Position numbers and translations under genes: made by a program
Assembly (NCBI GenBank): GCA_017545535.1
Contig: JAFWMS010000020.1
Coordinates: 1 to 64,000 of the forward strand
Source: Clostridia bacterium
Lineage (GTDB): Bacteria > Bacillota > Clostridia > Christensenellales > CAG-138
Reading direction: 5' to 3'
Length of the DNA: 64,000 nt
Notes under the pieces: generated by a model
The model's input: the letters and a program-made list of their open reading frames with translations, nothing else
What the model was told of the DNA's origin: nothing
Databases searched by the model: none
Shown: positions 8,586 to 16,897 of the stretch, in pieces
How positions within the stretch are numbered: position 1 is the stretch's first letter
Layout: the number at the start of each line of letters is the position of its first letter

Positions 8586-11500
8586 TTATGCCAACTCCAG
8601 CTTGAGCGAGCTCCCCTTTTCACCGTGCCTGACGCGGATCTTCTGGGGGATACTCTCGTCCAGCTTGTCCACATGGGAGATGATGCCCACCAGGCGGTTG
8701 CCTTCCGTCAGTTGATTGAGCACGGTCAGGGCCCGATCCAGCACATCGTCGCTCAGGGAACCGAATCCCTCGTCAATAAATAGCGCGTCCATTTGCTTGC
8801 CGCCCGCGTGATTTTGCATCACATCGGATAGGCCAAGGGCTAGCGCCAGGGAGGTAAAGAAAGCTTCACCCCCGGACAGGGAATCGGAGTCTCGCTGCAG
8901 TCCCGTCGTATTATCCAGGACCGCTATGTCAAGACCCGCCTTTGCGTTGCGACGGTCTGCGGCGATCTTGTGCACCAGCTCATACCGGCCACCGCTCATG
9001 AGTTCCATGCGGTGGTTGGCCATCTCCAGGATCTCCCGGAACATTGTGCCCATCACATAGCGATCGAAGCTGAGCTTCCCGCTCTCGCTGCTGACGCCTT
9101 CCGCCAAAGAGGCCAGCTTGTCCAGGCGCTCCCAGGCGCGGTCACTGTCTGCCAGTTCCTTTTTGATGACGCTCGCCCTTTCCAACACGGATCGATGGTT
9201 CTTCAGGAGGCCGTCCTGCTTTGTGAAAGCTGCGTTGGCCGCTGTATTCTGCTCATTGAGCTCATGCCGCACAGCTTCAAGTGCATCGAGATCGACGATC
9301 TGTTTTTCCGCCGTTTGCTGCTGCAGCGTCTCGATCAGCTTGCGGGACTGCTGTTTGTCGCTGTCGAATTTGGACAGCTCCATCCTCTCCTCCCGTATCC
9401 AGCTTTCCCCGTCGCCCTGGATATGCGTGAGACTCGCACGCACATCCTCGGGACTGATAAAACCGGTCTCCTTCAGTACCCGGTCAAGCTCGTGCTGTGC
9501 TTCTTCCTGAGAGACAGCAAGCGTCTTCGCTGCCTCTTCCTTTTCCGACAAGCGACCTTTGACCGTATCTCGCTCGCTGTTTGCTTTTGTCAGCGCGGTC
9601 TGGTGATCCTGGATTCGCTGCTCAATATCGCGTACGCGCGCTTCCGTCTGCTCCATATCCTTCCTGGCTCGTTCTTCATCCTCATCCGGAAGCTGCGTCA
9701 GGAGCACCCCGATGGCAGTCTCCGCAGCCTGCAGATTGCCTTGCTCCGTCCGCTCTTTTTCTTGAAGCTCTTCGATACGCTCCCGGGTCCTCTTCTGTGC
9801 CTGGTCGATCTCAGGCATTTCTCCCTTGATTCTGTCGCGCTCTGCCTTTCTGCTTATCGCGGTATCCAGTTCCTCGCTGCATCTATGGACATTCTCACGG
9901 GTCTCCTCTATGGCTGCCTCCAAAATGCCCGGAGCACTGAACTTCTCCCATGTATCCCATTCTGGCAGGAGAGCGCAGGCACGACTCGCCGCCGCCTGCT
10001 TCCTGGCGCCTATGGTCGCCTCCATTGTCTTTATGGCAGTGGCCTGCTCGTTCCGTGCGCGCTCCGCTTCCGACGCCGACGCCCGCGCGGCATCCACATC
10101 CTCTTTGCCTGGTGTTTCATCGGGCAGCTCCGCCAGATACGAAAGATGATCTCGATGAAGGTGCGTTCCGCAAACGGGGCAAGTGGCCTCCGCATGCTCC
10201 GCCAAGGTCTGCCGCAGCTCGTTTGCCAGCACGGCTGCCTGCGCAGCGATGAACTTCTGATACAGCGCGTCCGCATGGGCGGCGGCTTCTCCGGCGACTT
10301 CCGTCAGATCGAGGAGTTTTTTCCTTTCCTGGCCCACCCTGACTTGCAGCGTTCGGATGGAATCCATATCGCTGCGAAGCCCCGTTTTTCCGTCCAGATC
10401 GTCCAGACGTTTCGCAGCCTTTTCCGTGGCGCTCATGCAGTTGGCGTGCTCCACATCCACATTGGCAAGGCCATCCAGTCTCTCACGCAAAGCGGTTGAT
10501 TTCTTGTTCAGCTCGTCTAAGCTCTCTTCCTCGGCTTTCCGCTCCTGCTGCGTTTTGGTCAGGTCCTTCTCAGCCTGTTCCTTCTTCTGCCTCTGCTCCC
10601 TGAGCTCGTCATAGCGGGGCAGCTGATTCCGTATGGATCTGGCTCGATCCTGCAGCTCCAGTTTTTCACGTATGACTTCCTTGTCCGCCTCGACCGCCGC
10701 TGCCGCCTCCGCGACCTTCTTCTCTGTTTCGCCCCGCTGTTCGTTCAGTTCCTGTATCTCTTCGGAATTGGTCTTGGCCGTATTCACTGTCTCCTCCGCC
10801 TTCTCAATGGCGGGCCTGGCCGTATGCAGCGCCACCTCCGTGCGTTCAAGCCGCACCTGCCGCTGCTTCATCTCCTCGTCGCGGGCCTCCATGCCAGTAA
10901 GCTTGATCCGCTCCTCCCCCAGCTGCTTAATGAGGTCGTTCACGGACTTTGCCTCGCCCAGCCGTCTATTGACCTCCTCCAGCTTGTGGATGATCCCATC
11001 ACGCTGCGCCCCTATTTCGTCCAGGGTCGCCGTCTCCTCCTCGATCAGCCGCTGCAGATTATCGATCAGGGCAGGATGATCGGGCAGGAATGATACGCGC
11101 CTCTCTTCAGGCAGGTCAGGGGGGTATTGGAAGGTGATCTCCATTAGGCTCCGCAGTTCACGGGTCTTCGCACTGCGGCGTTCGCTTAGCTTGTCCCGGG
11201 CGCCGATCAGCAGTTTTTGATAATACACGTATACTGAGTTATCGAACAGTTTCCCAAGGATGTCATTCTTTTCATCGCTGTTCGCTTTCAGAAACTTCTT
11301 AAATTCACCCTGCGCCAGCATGATGATCCGCCCAAACTGATCCGCATTCAGCCCCAGCAGCTGCTCACAACGCCTGGTGACCTTTTCGCTTCCCTCTACG
11401 GGCGCTACATCGGGTTCGATGAGCTGAGCATTGATTTTTCCGTCGCCATATTGATCGGCGGTGCCCCTCTTTTTACTAAAGTGGATGCTTCTCTCTACGG

Positions 11501-11768
11501 TATACTCCTTTCCGTTCTGGGAAAAGCGCAGCTTGACTACCGTATCGTCCGACTTAGGCGCATAGTCGCTGTGCAGCATGTCCCCCTTTCGATCGGAGCC
11601 GCTGGCGACGCCAAAGAGCGCGAACATGATCGCGTCGAAAATGGTTGTTTTCCCGGCGCCGGTTTCCCCGGTGACCAGGTATAGCCCATGCTTCATTTCT
11701 TCAAAGGAAAGCACCGTCTTGTTGGCATAAGAGCCGAATGCCGTCATCTCCAAATACAGCGGTCTCAT
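8586..11768 (-). CDS. sbcC: SbcC, ATPase subunit of the SbcCD (Rad50-Mre11 type) nuclease
   Basis: A 1,060-residue SMC-like ATPase. Walker A is GETGAGKTT at residues 34-42; two long coiled coils flank a zinc hook CPVCG near residue 527; the ABC signature LSGGEAFFTSLAL lies near 961 and Walker B FIDEGFGSL near 995. With SbcD it forms a complex that opens DNA hairpins and removes protein-blocked double-strand ends. Length and order are normal for the family. The start codon overlaps the sbcD stop (ATGA), so the two are translationally coupled. It is intact although several neighbours are broken. Confidence 0.96.
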   Translation of the reverse strand: MRPLYLEMTAFGSYANKTVLSFEEMKHGLYLVTGETGAGKTTIFDAIMFALFGVASGSDRKGDMLHSDYAPKSDDTVVKLRFSQNGKEYTVERSIHFSKKRGTADQYGDGKINAQLIEPDVAPVEGSEKVTRRCEQLLGLNADQFGRIIMLAQGEFKKFLKANSDEKNDILGKLFDNSVYVYYQKLLIGARDKLSERRSAKTRELRSLMEITFQYPPDLPEERRVSFLPDHPALIDNLQRLIEEETATLDEIGAQRDGIIHKLEEVNRRLGEAKSVNDLIKQLGEERIKLTGMEARDEEMKQRQVRLERTEVALHTARPAIEKAEETVNTAKTNSEEIQELNEQRGETEKKVAEAAAAVEADKEVIREKLELQDRARSIRNQLPRYDELREQRQKKEQAEKDLTKTQQERKAEEESLDELNKKSTALRERLDGLANVDVEHANCMSATEKAAKRLDDLDGKTGLRSDMDSIRTLQVRVGQERKKLLDLTEVAGEAAAHADALYQKFIAAQAAVLANELRQTLAEHAEATCPVCGTHLHRDHLSYLAELPDETPGKEDVDAARASASEAERARNEQATAIKTMEATIGARKQAAASRACALLPEWDTWEKFSAPGILEAAIEETRENVHRCSEELDTAISRKAERDRIKGEMPEIDQAQKRTRERIEELQEKERTEQGNLQAAETAIGVLLTQLPDEDEERARKDMEQTEARVRDIEQRIQDHQTALTKANSERDTVKGRLSEKEEAAKTLAVSQEEAQHELDRVLKETGFISPEDVRASLTHIQGDGESWIREERMELSKFDSDKQQSRKLIETLQQQTAEKQIVDLDALEAVRHELNEQNTAANAAFTKQDGLLKNHRSVLERASVIKKELADSDRAWERLDKLASLAEGVSSESGKLSFDRYVMGTMFREILEMANHRMELMSGGRYELVHKIAADRRNAKAGLDIAVLDNTTGLQRDSDSLSGGEAFFTSLALALGLSDVMQNHAGGKQMDALFIDEGFGSLSDDVLDRALTVLNQLTEGNRLVGIISHVDKLDESIPQKIRVRHGEKGSSLKLELA

Positions 11769-13009
11769 TCTTCTGCCTCCTGCTTCAAAGCAAACGCGAG
11801 GATTTTCTCGATCTCCGCCTCCGTTGGTGATCCATGAGCGTCCGCATGGTGCGTGACCTCTTCTGCCCAGGTCAACAGCTCTACATCCTTCTCGTCGGGT
11901 GAATCACCGCCGCTGCGCTCTGCGTAGAAATCGTCAAACAGCTCACGTACGCTTTTTTGTTCCAAAGCACCTGCCGCCGGAGCGGATACGTTCTCCTGGA
12001 AGGGATCGTGCTCCGAACAGCGGTCCATGAGTATGCTGCCGCGAGAACGGAACAGGTCTTCAAAGAACGCGGTGTTTTCAGGGCTGAGCCGACGATCCGT
12101 CAGCACCAGGCGCAGATATTCGTTGTATCGAGGCGCAGCAAGCTCCGCATCCCGCAGCTCCTTATATGTGCCGCGAAGCTCCCGCATGGGATGGAGCGGC
12201 GGGATGGTCAGCACCTCTATCCCGACCGGTTCACCTTTGGCTCCCAGCTCGATCAATACGGGCCCTTTTACGGACTGACGAACCTCGTTGAAGTGATAGC
12301 ACATAGGGGACCCTGCATAGCGAACGGTATCCCTCCCCACGGCGTAGGCAGCATGGATATGGCCGAGAGCCACATAGTCAAAGCCGTCAAAGCAATGATA
12401 ATCGATCTGCCCGATGCCGCCGATCATGGATTCCGAACCGCCCCGCTCAGCTTCCGTACCATTGGCTGTCACGTTCTGATGGGCGATGAGCACGTTGCGC
12501 TGGGAGAAGTCTATTTCCTGCCGCGCCAGCAACGCCCGGACCGCCGCGTCGTAATCTCGCAAGCTTTCATCCCCGAGAGTTTGGCTGATCAGCGCCGGAA
12601 ACACATAGGGCATCAGCCAGAAGGTCACAGGTCCATATTCATCGCTCAGCGTCACACGGGCCAACTGATCCGAATCGAACAGCGGACCGGAGATATGCAG
12701 TCCCTGCCGAGCCAGCAAAAGGCTCGCAAAGGAAAGCCGCTGGACGGAATCGTGGTTCCCCGCCACCATCATCACGGAGATGCCCTTCTCTGACAGGCCC
12801 GTCAGCATGCGGCTCAATAACTCCACCGCATCACCGGACGGCGCGCTTCGATCATAGACATCCCCAGCAATCACCACCGCCTTGGGGTGTATCTCGTCCA
12901 TAAGCGCCAAAAATTGATCGACCCAATACCCCTGATCCCCATTTTCCAACAATGATACGCCGTGAATAGCTTTTCCAAAATGTAAATCCGCAACGTGAAT
13001 GATACGCAT
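11765..13009 (-). CDS. sbcD: SbcD, nuclease subunit of SbcCD (Mre11 type)
   Basis: A 414-residue calcineurin-like phosphoesterase. The metal ligands are visible: DLH at residues 8-10, GDVYD at 49-53, GNHD at 84-87, and GHIH near residue 220. This is the manganese-dependent exonuclease and endonuclease partner of SbcC. It lies 49 bases downstream of the HIRAN-domain gene on the same strand and overlaps sbcC by 4 bases. The C-terminal part carries the capping region and the acidic tail expected to contact SbcC. Confidence 0.96.
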   Translation of the reverse strand: MRIIHVADLHFGKAIHGVSLLENGDQGYWVDQFLALMDEIHPKAVVIAGDVYDRSAPSGDAVELLSRMLTGLSEKGISVMMVAGNHDSVQRLSFASLLLARQGLHISGPLFDSDQLARVTLSDEYGPVTFWLMPYVFPALISQTLGDESLRDYDAAVRALLARQEIDFSQRNVLIAHQNVTANGTEAERGGSESMIGGIGQIDYHCFDGFDYVALGHIHAAYAVGRDTVRYAGSPMCYHFNEVRQSVKGPVLIELGAKGEPVGIEVLTIPPLHPMRELRGTYKELRDAELAAPRYNEYLRLVLTDRRLSPENTAFFEDLFRSRGSILMDRCSEHDPFQENVSAPAAGALEQKSVRELFDDFYAERSGGDSPDEKDVELLTWAEEVTHHADAHGSPTEAEIEKILAFALKQEAEE

Positions 13010-13058
13010 AAAGTATATCCTTTAATCCTACTGAGTTGTTCTATTCCTATCAGCCGTC

Positions 13059-13901
13059 CTATGACTGATGGTCTGTATCTGGAACAGCTGTTTTGATTTC
13101 GACTGGTTTACTGGAACAGGCAGTTTCTATGTTGATTCCAACGATCGAACTTTTTGCATGCTTATTCCGTTTTGATACTGGGGTCAGTTCTGAAATCTTT
13201 GCAGTATACGCAAGTCTTCCGCATAGAAGCAAAGGCGCTATTTCGTCACTGACCTCTGAGGGCAGATACCCAAGTGAACCCAACTTGTTTATCACTTCCA
13301 GTCGTAGTGCGTCATAGGGATCTTTTGCATGAACAAAGAACACTTCCTCTCCCACAGCAGATCGTTCTATTGCTTGACTTCTGCCTGCAAAACTGGTTTC
13401 TCGAAGGTATACTTTGTCTGGTATCTTCAAATCTTTTGAAAAGGATATAAACTGTCCGGAGACTTGTGCTATACCAAGTGTAAGCAAGGTCTCTTCCTCT
13501 TCAGGTGTAGCTTTGAATCCACCGTAGCTTAACCAGCTAGCTATATCGTCAATATTTGTTTCGGAGAACATTTCACATTTCTTTTGTCCTCCCCAGATAG
13601 TAAACCATTCGGTATGGATCATTCCCCCGAGATAATAAACACAATAATCATATGGGTCAACATTTATATTGGTTGTGTCAGATATTATTATCCCATCTTT
13701 GCCTACTACCTTGGAAAGAGCTCACACGATCCCTGTCAGTTCATCCTCCACGCATGACCAGTCACCAGAGATTGAAAACGAAGTTTGATCCATACTTGAT
13801 AGTTCGGCAAGATCGAAACCTGCATCGTCTTCGTCTTCAAACTTAGCCCAGACACTCGGTGTAGTCACCTTGATATGAATTCTCGAAACATATTGAGACA
13901 T
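13059..13901 (-). pseudogene. HIRAN-domain protein interrupted by one in-frame TGA
   Basis: From an ATG at 13901 with GGGAGAG upstream the frame runs 59 codons to TGA at 13722-13724, then continues in the same frame to 13059 without another stop. The N-terminal part and the stretch after the TGA (KDGIIISD, CVYYLGGMIHTEW) match the protein at 14414-14899 (QDILILAD, EIYYLGGEIHTDY). Where the TGA stands, that paralogue has Arg, so a CGA to TGA change explains the stop. The last 100 residues form a HIRAN-type domain (GEEVFFVHAKDPYDALRLEV, LGYLPSEVSDEIAPLL), a DNA-end-binding fold known from HLTF/Rad5. It could be restarted at the internal ATG at 13622. It precedes sbcD by 49 bases. Confidence 0.75.
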
Positions 13902-13925
13902 CGTTACTCTCTCCCTTCTTGCTGA

Positions 13926-14138
13926 TTATTCTTTATAAACTCCTTCGTATCTCTTCCTGGCATGATCAGACAATTCTATGGGATATTCCAAACGATACCG
14001 TGCCACCTTCAGCTTGTGCTCTGCTCCACGAATCCTTCGGAAGTTTTCATCTAACAACTCGAAAGCGAATGTTGCATGACGCCCCCATGCTGAGGATAGA
14101 AAGCAATAGTAGTCACGCTGAGAACTGTCTGCTCCCAT
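13926..14138 (-). CDS. short hypothetical ORF, possibly a gene fragment
   Basis: A 70-codon frame that ends 24 bases before the HIRAN gene. It reads like a small, basic C-terminal domain (WGRHATFAFELLDENFRRI, KVARYRLEYPIELS) and lacks a convincing ribosome site; stops lie just upstream of its ATG. I do not recognise a family. It may be a true small gene or the stump of a longer one. Confidence 0.3.
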   Translation of the reverse strand: MGADSSQRDYYCFLSSAWGRHATFAFELLDENFRRIRGAEHKLKVARYRLEYPIELSDHARKRYEGVYKE

Positions 14139-14317
14139 CCATAGTTGGTTTTGAGGATGTTACTGTTTTTGGGAGATATTATAAGTATACAATTTCTGTT
14201 TCAGTAACGCAAGAAAAAGCATAAAGCAAGTTGTGGAAGTTTGACAGCAACTGTAATCGGTGCCGCAAGGTGTACTCGACAGTAGACCAGGCAGTGAATC
14301 CATGTGCTCCGTTTGTC

Positions 14318-14346
14318 TTGAAATGACAGCTTTATTACTGTATGCT
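14318..14346 (+). promoter_or_regulatory. possible sigma-A promoter for 14414-14899
   Basis: TTGAAA, 17 bases, TATGCT, ending 67 bases before the start codon. The -10 is imperfect. Confidence 0.4.
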
Positions 14347-14413
14347 ATAGTAATAGATAGAAAAGAAGCCTCTGATCTTCATAAAGCAATCCCGGTTTGT
14401 GAAAGGAGCAACT

Positions 14414-14899
14414 ATGCAGTATTCGAGTCTGATCTATCTGAAATTCAAGGAATATGACGCATGGGAACGCATTCTGGGCACCGTCAAGGTCAACGCCGGA
14501 AACGGTCAGCCGGCTTCACTGCTGTCCTTTGTCGGAATGGGCTTTCTGAATAGCCTGTCTGTTTTTGAGAACGGCGCACTGGTCACGGAGAGAAACCTGG
14601 ATTGCCTGATCAACTGTGGCTTTCCACCGGATTCGACCGAGAAATTCGTGCGCAGCCTGGCGGAGTATGGCGGGCAGGATATCCTGATCCTTGCAGACTC
14701 CTACAATCTGAGCAGTGATCCCTGCACATACGAGATCTACTACCTCGGAGGAGAGATCCATACTGATTATCGCACCTCAGAGGTAGATAAACACAGGAAG
14801 ATACAGATCTCCGACATCAGCAAATGGCTGGAAACGACACGGATCGACGCACTCGGCTCGGAGGAAAAAGCATATCTGAAAGCCTTTACGGGTGATTAG
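14414..14899 (+). CDS. hypothetical protein homologous to the N-terminal part of the HIRAN gene product
   Basis: A 161-residue protein. The start at 14414 follows AAAGGAG by 6 bases; an in-frame GTG 15 bases earlier is less likely. There is no signal peptide or membrane segment. The stretch from about residue 85 (QDILILADSYNLSSDPCTYEIYYLGG, given here as the block around DILILAD and YYLGGEIHTDY) matches the interrupted HIRAN protein encoded on the other strand, which shows the two are related by inverted duplication. It is the only intact plus-strand gene in the accessory region and the last before its right edge. Function unknown. Confidence 0.75.
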   Translation: MQYSSLIYLKFKEYDAWERILGTVKVNAGNGQPASLLSFVGMGFLNSLSVFENGALVTERNLDCLINCGFPPDSTEKFVRSLAEYGGQDILILADSYNLSSDPCTYEIYYLGGEIHTDYRTSEVDKHRKIQISDISKWLETTRIDALGSEEKAYLKAFTGD

Positions 14900-15026
14900 T
14901 CTCCACTCTGAACCGAACTCCGATATGCTCTTGCTTCGCTTCTATTCTGCAAAAACAGCAATTCTAGCCATGCGTCTAAAGACTTTGAGGTCGAAGGTGG
15001 ACAGCAAGAAAGCAAACTCATTTTGA

Positions 15027-15485
15027 GATGGCGGTGTAAAAGGTGCAAAAGTTATTACCGATATAGGTACGGAGGAGCTGGCCCACTACGAGATGATCGG
15101 CACCATGATCCGCCAATGCATGCAGGGCGCCACCTGCGCGGAGCTGGATCAGGCGGGCCTGGCCGGGTATTACACCATGCACGACCACGGCGTGTTCCCC
15201 GTGGACCCCAACGGCGTGCCTTTCACCACCGCCTACATCCAGTGCACCGGCGACCCCATCGCGGACATCACCGAAGACATGGGCGCGGAGCAGAAAGCCC
15301 GGGCCACCTATGAGCACCTGATGAACATGACGGGCAACGAGCAGATCCTGGAGCCCCTTTACTTCCTCCGGGAACGGGAGGTGGTCCACTTCCAGCGGTT
15401 CGGCGAGTGCCTGGAGATCATCCAGGGCATCTACAACGGCCGCAGCTCCTGCTCCTGCCGCAACGCCCGACGCCGGAGGCCGTAA
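15027..15485 (+). pseudogene. cotJC: spore-coat manganese catalase CotJC, 5'-truncated
   Basis: The frame is open from 15027 and reads DGGVKGAKVITDIGTEELAH, EMIGTMIRQC and the C-terminal end of CotJC. A full CotJC has about 190 residues; the N-terminal third with its iron/manganese-site helix is missing because a stop and unrelated AT-rich DNA lie directly upstream. The first ATG left (15093) would give a protein lacking a metal ligand pair. The remaining DIGTEELAH block holds ligands of the dimanganese site. The break coincides with the change from accessory to GC-rich DNA, so an insertion or deletion ended here. Confidence 0.8.
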
Positions 15486-15504
15486 CCGGATCGGCCAAAA
15501 GAAC

Positions 15505-15538
15505 GAGGAACGGGGAAAACCCGTTCCTCTGCTTTTTT
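15505..15538 (+). terminator. intrinsic terminator after cotJC remnant
   Basis: GAGGAACGGG (15505-15514) and CCCGTTCCTC (15520-15529) form a perfect 10-bp stem with a GAAAA loop, followed by TTTTTT at 15533-15538. It sits between convergent genes. Confidence 0.85.
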
Positions 15539-16340
15539 ATCGTATAAAATCGAACACCCGCCGGTTGAAGTCCTTGGCCTCCTCGTAGGCGGCGTGGCCA
15601 AGGCCCGGATAGACGTGCAGCTGACTGTTTGGAATGGCCGCCGCCAGCTCGCGGGCCGCCTCCGGGCCTACAATCCGGTCCCGTTCCCCGCCCAGGATCA
15701 GGGTCGGACAGGCGATGCGGGAGAGCCCGTCAGCGGCGTCGAAAGCAAGGATAGCGTTTGCGTTGACCAGGAACCGATCGTAGGACTTGGGCTTGCCCAC
15801 GCGGCCCAGCAGCGGATAGAGCTTCCGATACTTTTTCAGCCGTTCCGGAGAATAGCTTTTCTCCGCCGTATCGATCATCAAAGCCTTGTGGTCGCCCCGC
15901 CGAGCCATATCGATCCAGTCGGGAACGCAGCTTTTCACGGTATCGTTCGCCCGGGGCGCCGTGACGGCCAGCACCAGCTTTTCCACCAGCTCGGGACGGT
16001 CCATGGCCAAACATTGGGCGATCATGCCCCCCTCCGACACCCCCAGAACGTTGACCCGCTTTAGACCAAGGGCAGCCAGCGCCTCCGCCTGATCCTCTGC
16101 CATGCGGCGGATGGAATGACCCTTGGGCAGCGGTTCCTTCCGGCTGAACATATAGACGGTGAAATCCCGGAGAAACGACGCATACGGCCCGGCCAGTACC
16201 AGGGCCTTCCCCTCCACTGTGGCGAGGCCGTCGGACAGCCCCGGCAGGATGACGAGCTTCTTTTCTCCGCTGCCGAAGGACACGTAGTGCATGACCCCTT
16301 CCCGCAGGGGCACCCGACCGTTTTTCGCGTTCCAAAGCAT
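15537..16340 (-). CDS. alpha/beta-hydrolase
   Basis: A 267-residue alpha/beta-hydrolase. The start at 16340 follows AAAGGACGG; a much longer in-frame reading upstream is Arg/Pro-rich shadow sequence and is not used. Visible are the oxyanion strand (LVILPGLSDG), the nucleophile elbow GVSEGG near residue 100, the acid in GGERDRIVG and the catalytic histidine in GLGHAAYEE near the end. The substrate cannot be told from sequence; relatives include esterases, haloperoxidase-like and pimeloyl-ester hydrolases. It stands alone, convergent with the cotJC remnant. Confidence 0.85.
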   Translation of the reverse strand: MLWNAKNGRVPLREGVMHYVSFGSGEKKLVILPGLSDGLATVEGKALVLAGPYASFLRDFTVYMFSRKEPLPKGHSIRRMAEDQAEALAALGLKRVNVLGVSEGGMIAQCLAMDRPELVEKLVLAVTAPRANDTVKSCVPDWIDMARRGDHKALMIDTAEKSYSPERLKKYRKLYPLLGRVGKPKSYDRFLVNANAILAFDAADGLSRIACPTLILGGERDRIVGPEAARELAAAIPNSQLHVYPGLGHAAYEEAKDFNRRVFDFIR

Positions 16341-16370
16341 GTTCTTTCCGTCCTTTCTATGATAGGATAC

Positions 16371-16400
16371 AGTGTAATCTGTCGGGCGCCGCCTTGTCAA
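16371..16400 (-). promoter_or_regulatory. sigma-A promoter of the alpha/beta-hydrolase
   Basis: On the minus strand TTGACA, 18 bases, TACACT, ending 31 bases before the start codon. Confidence 0.6.
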
Positions 16401-16464
16401 CCGGTGCGCAGCCGGCCCAATTATTTCCGCACTGGGTCGGGGATGTGACATTTTTGTGCACCGA

Positions 16465-16493
16465 TTGACAAGGGACCCCGGGGGGATTACAAT
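16465..16493 (+). promoter_or_regulatory. sigma-A promoter of the GlsB-like gene
   Basis: TTGACA, 17 bases, TACAAT, ending 31 bases before the start codon of 16525-16764: a near-consensus strong promoter. Confidence 0.75.
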
Positions 16494-16524
16494 GCTCCCA
16501 GCAAAAACAAGGAGGTACAAAGCA

Positions 16525-16764
16525 ATGCTGCATGTTCTGGTTTCTCTGTTGATCGGCGCCCTGGTGGGCTGGCAGGCTGGAAAGATCATGAACAGCCGGG
16601 GCGGCCTGATCCGGAACATCGTGCTGGGTCTCGTAGGCGGTGCCCTGGGCGGATGGTTGGGCAGCCTCATCGGCGTGGAACCCACCAGCTGGATCTCCAG
16701 CATCCTGATCGGCGTCGGTGGCTCCTGCCTCCTCATCTGGCTCATGCGCAAGCTCCACAAGTAA
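16525..16764 (+). CDS. GlsB/YeaQ/YmgE family small membrane protein
   Basis: A 79-residue protein of three predicted membrane segments. The start at 16525 follows AAGGAGGT. GWQAGKIM near residue 15, the Gly-rich middle (LGLVGGALGGWLGS) and IGVGGSCLLIW fit the transglycosylase-associated (GlsB/YeaQ) family, often induced by stress; its molecular role is not established. It has its own near-consensus promoter and a terminator 25 bases downstream, so it is monocistronic. Confidence 0.85.
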   Translation: MLHVLVSLLIGALVGWQAGKIMNSRGGLIRNIVLGLVGGALGGWLGSLIGVEPTSWISSILIGVGGSCLLIWLMRKLHK

Positions 16765-16788
16765 TCAACTCCATTTCCCCCTCAACGG

Positions 16789-16820
16789 ACTGCCGCGGTA
16801 CCCTGCGGCAGTTCTTTTTT
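16789..16820 (+). terminator. intrinsic terminator of the GlsB-like gene
   Basis: ACTGCCGC (16789-16796) pairs with GCGGCAGT (16805-16812), followed by TCTTTTTT. Confidence 0.8.
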
Positions 16821-16831
16821 ATCTACCGGCA

Positions 16832-16860
16832 TTGTTTTTCGAACGGCCCCGTGGTACAAT
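16832..16860 (+). promoter_or_regulatory. sigma-A promoter of the LysR-led operon
   Basis: TTGTTT, 17 bases, TACAAT, ending 37 bases before the LysR start. Confidence 0.6.
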
Positions 16861-16897
16861 GCCATATCAACCATGATATAAAGGGACGGGTACAACC

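Noticed and set aside
13722..13724. TGA as a selenocysteine or tryptophan codon
   Set aside because: The paralogue has Arg at this place, and no selenocysteine-type hairpin is apparent after the codon.
16341..16760. An upstream extension of the alpha/beta-hydrolase by 140 codons
   Set aside because: The added part is Arg/Pro-rich, lies opposite the GlsB-like gene, and the hydrolase has a good ribosome site and promoter at 16340-16400.
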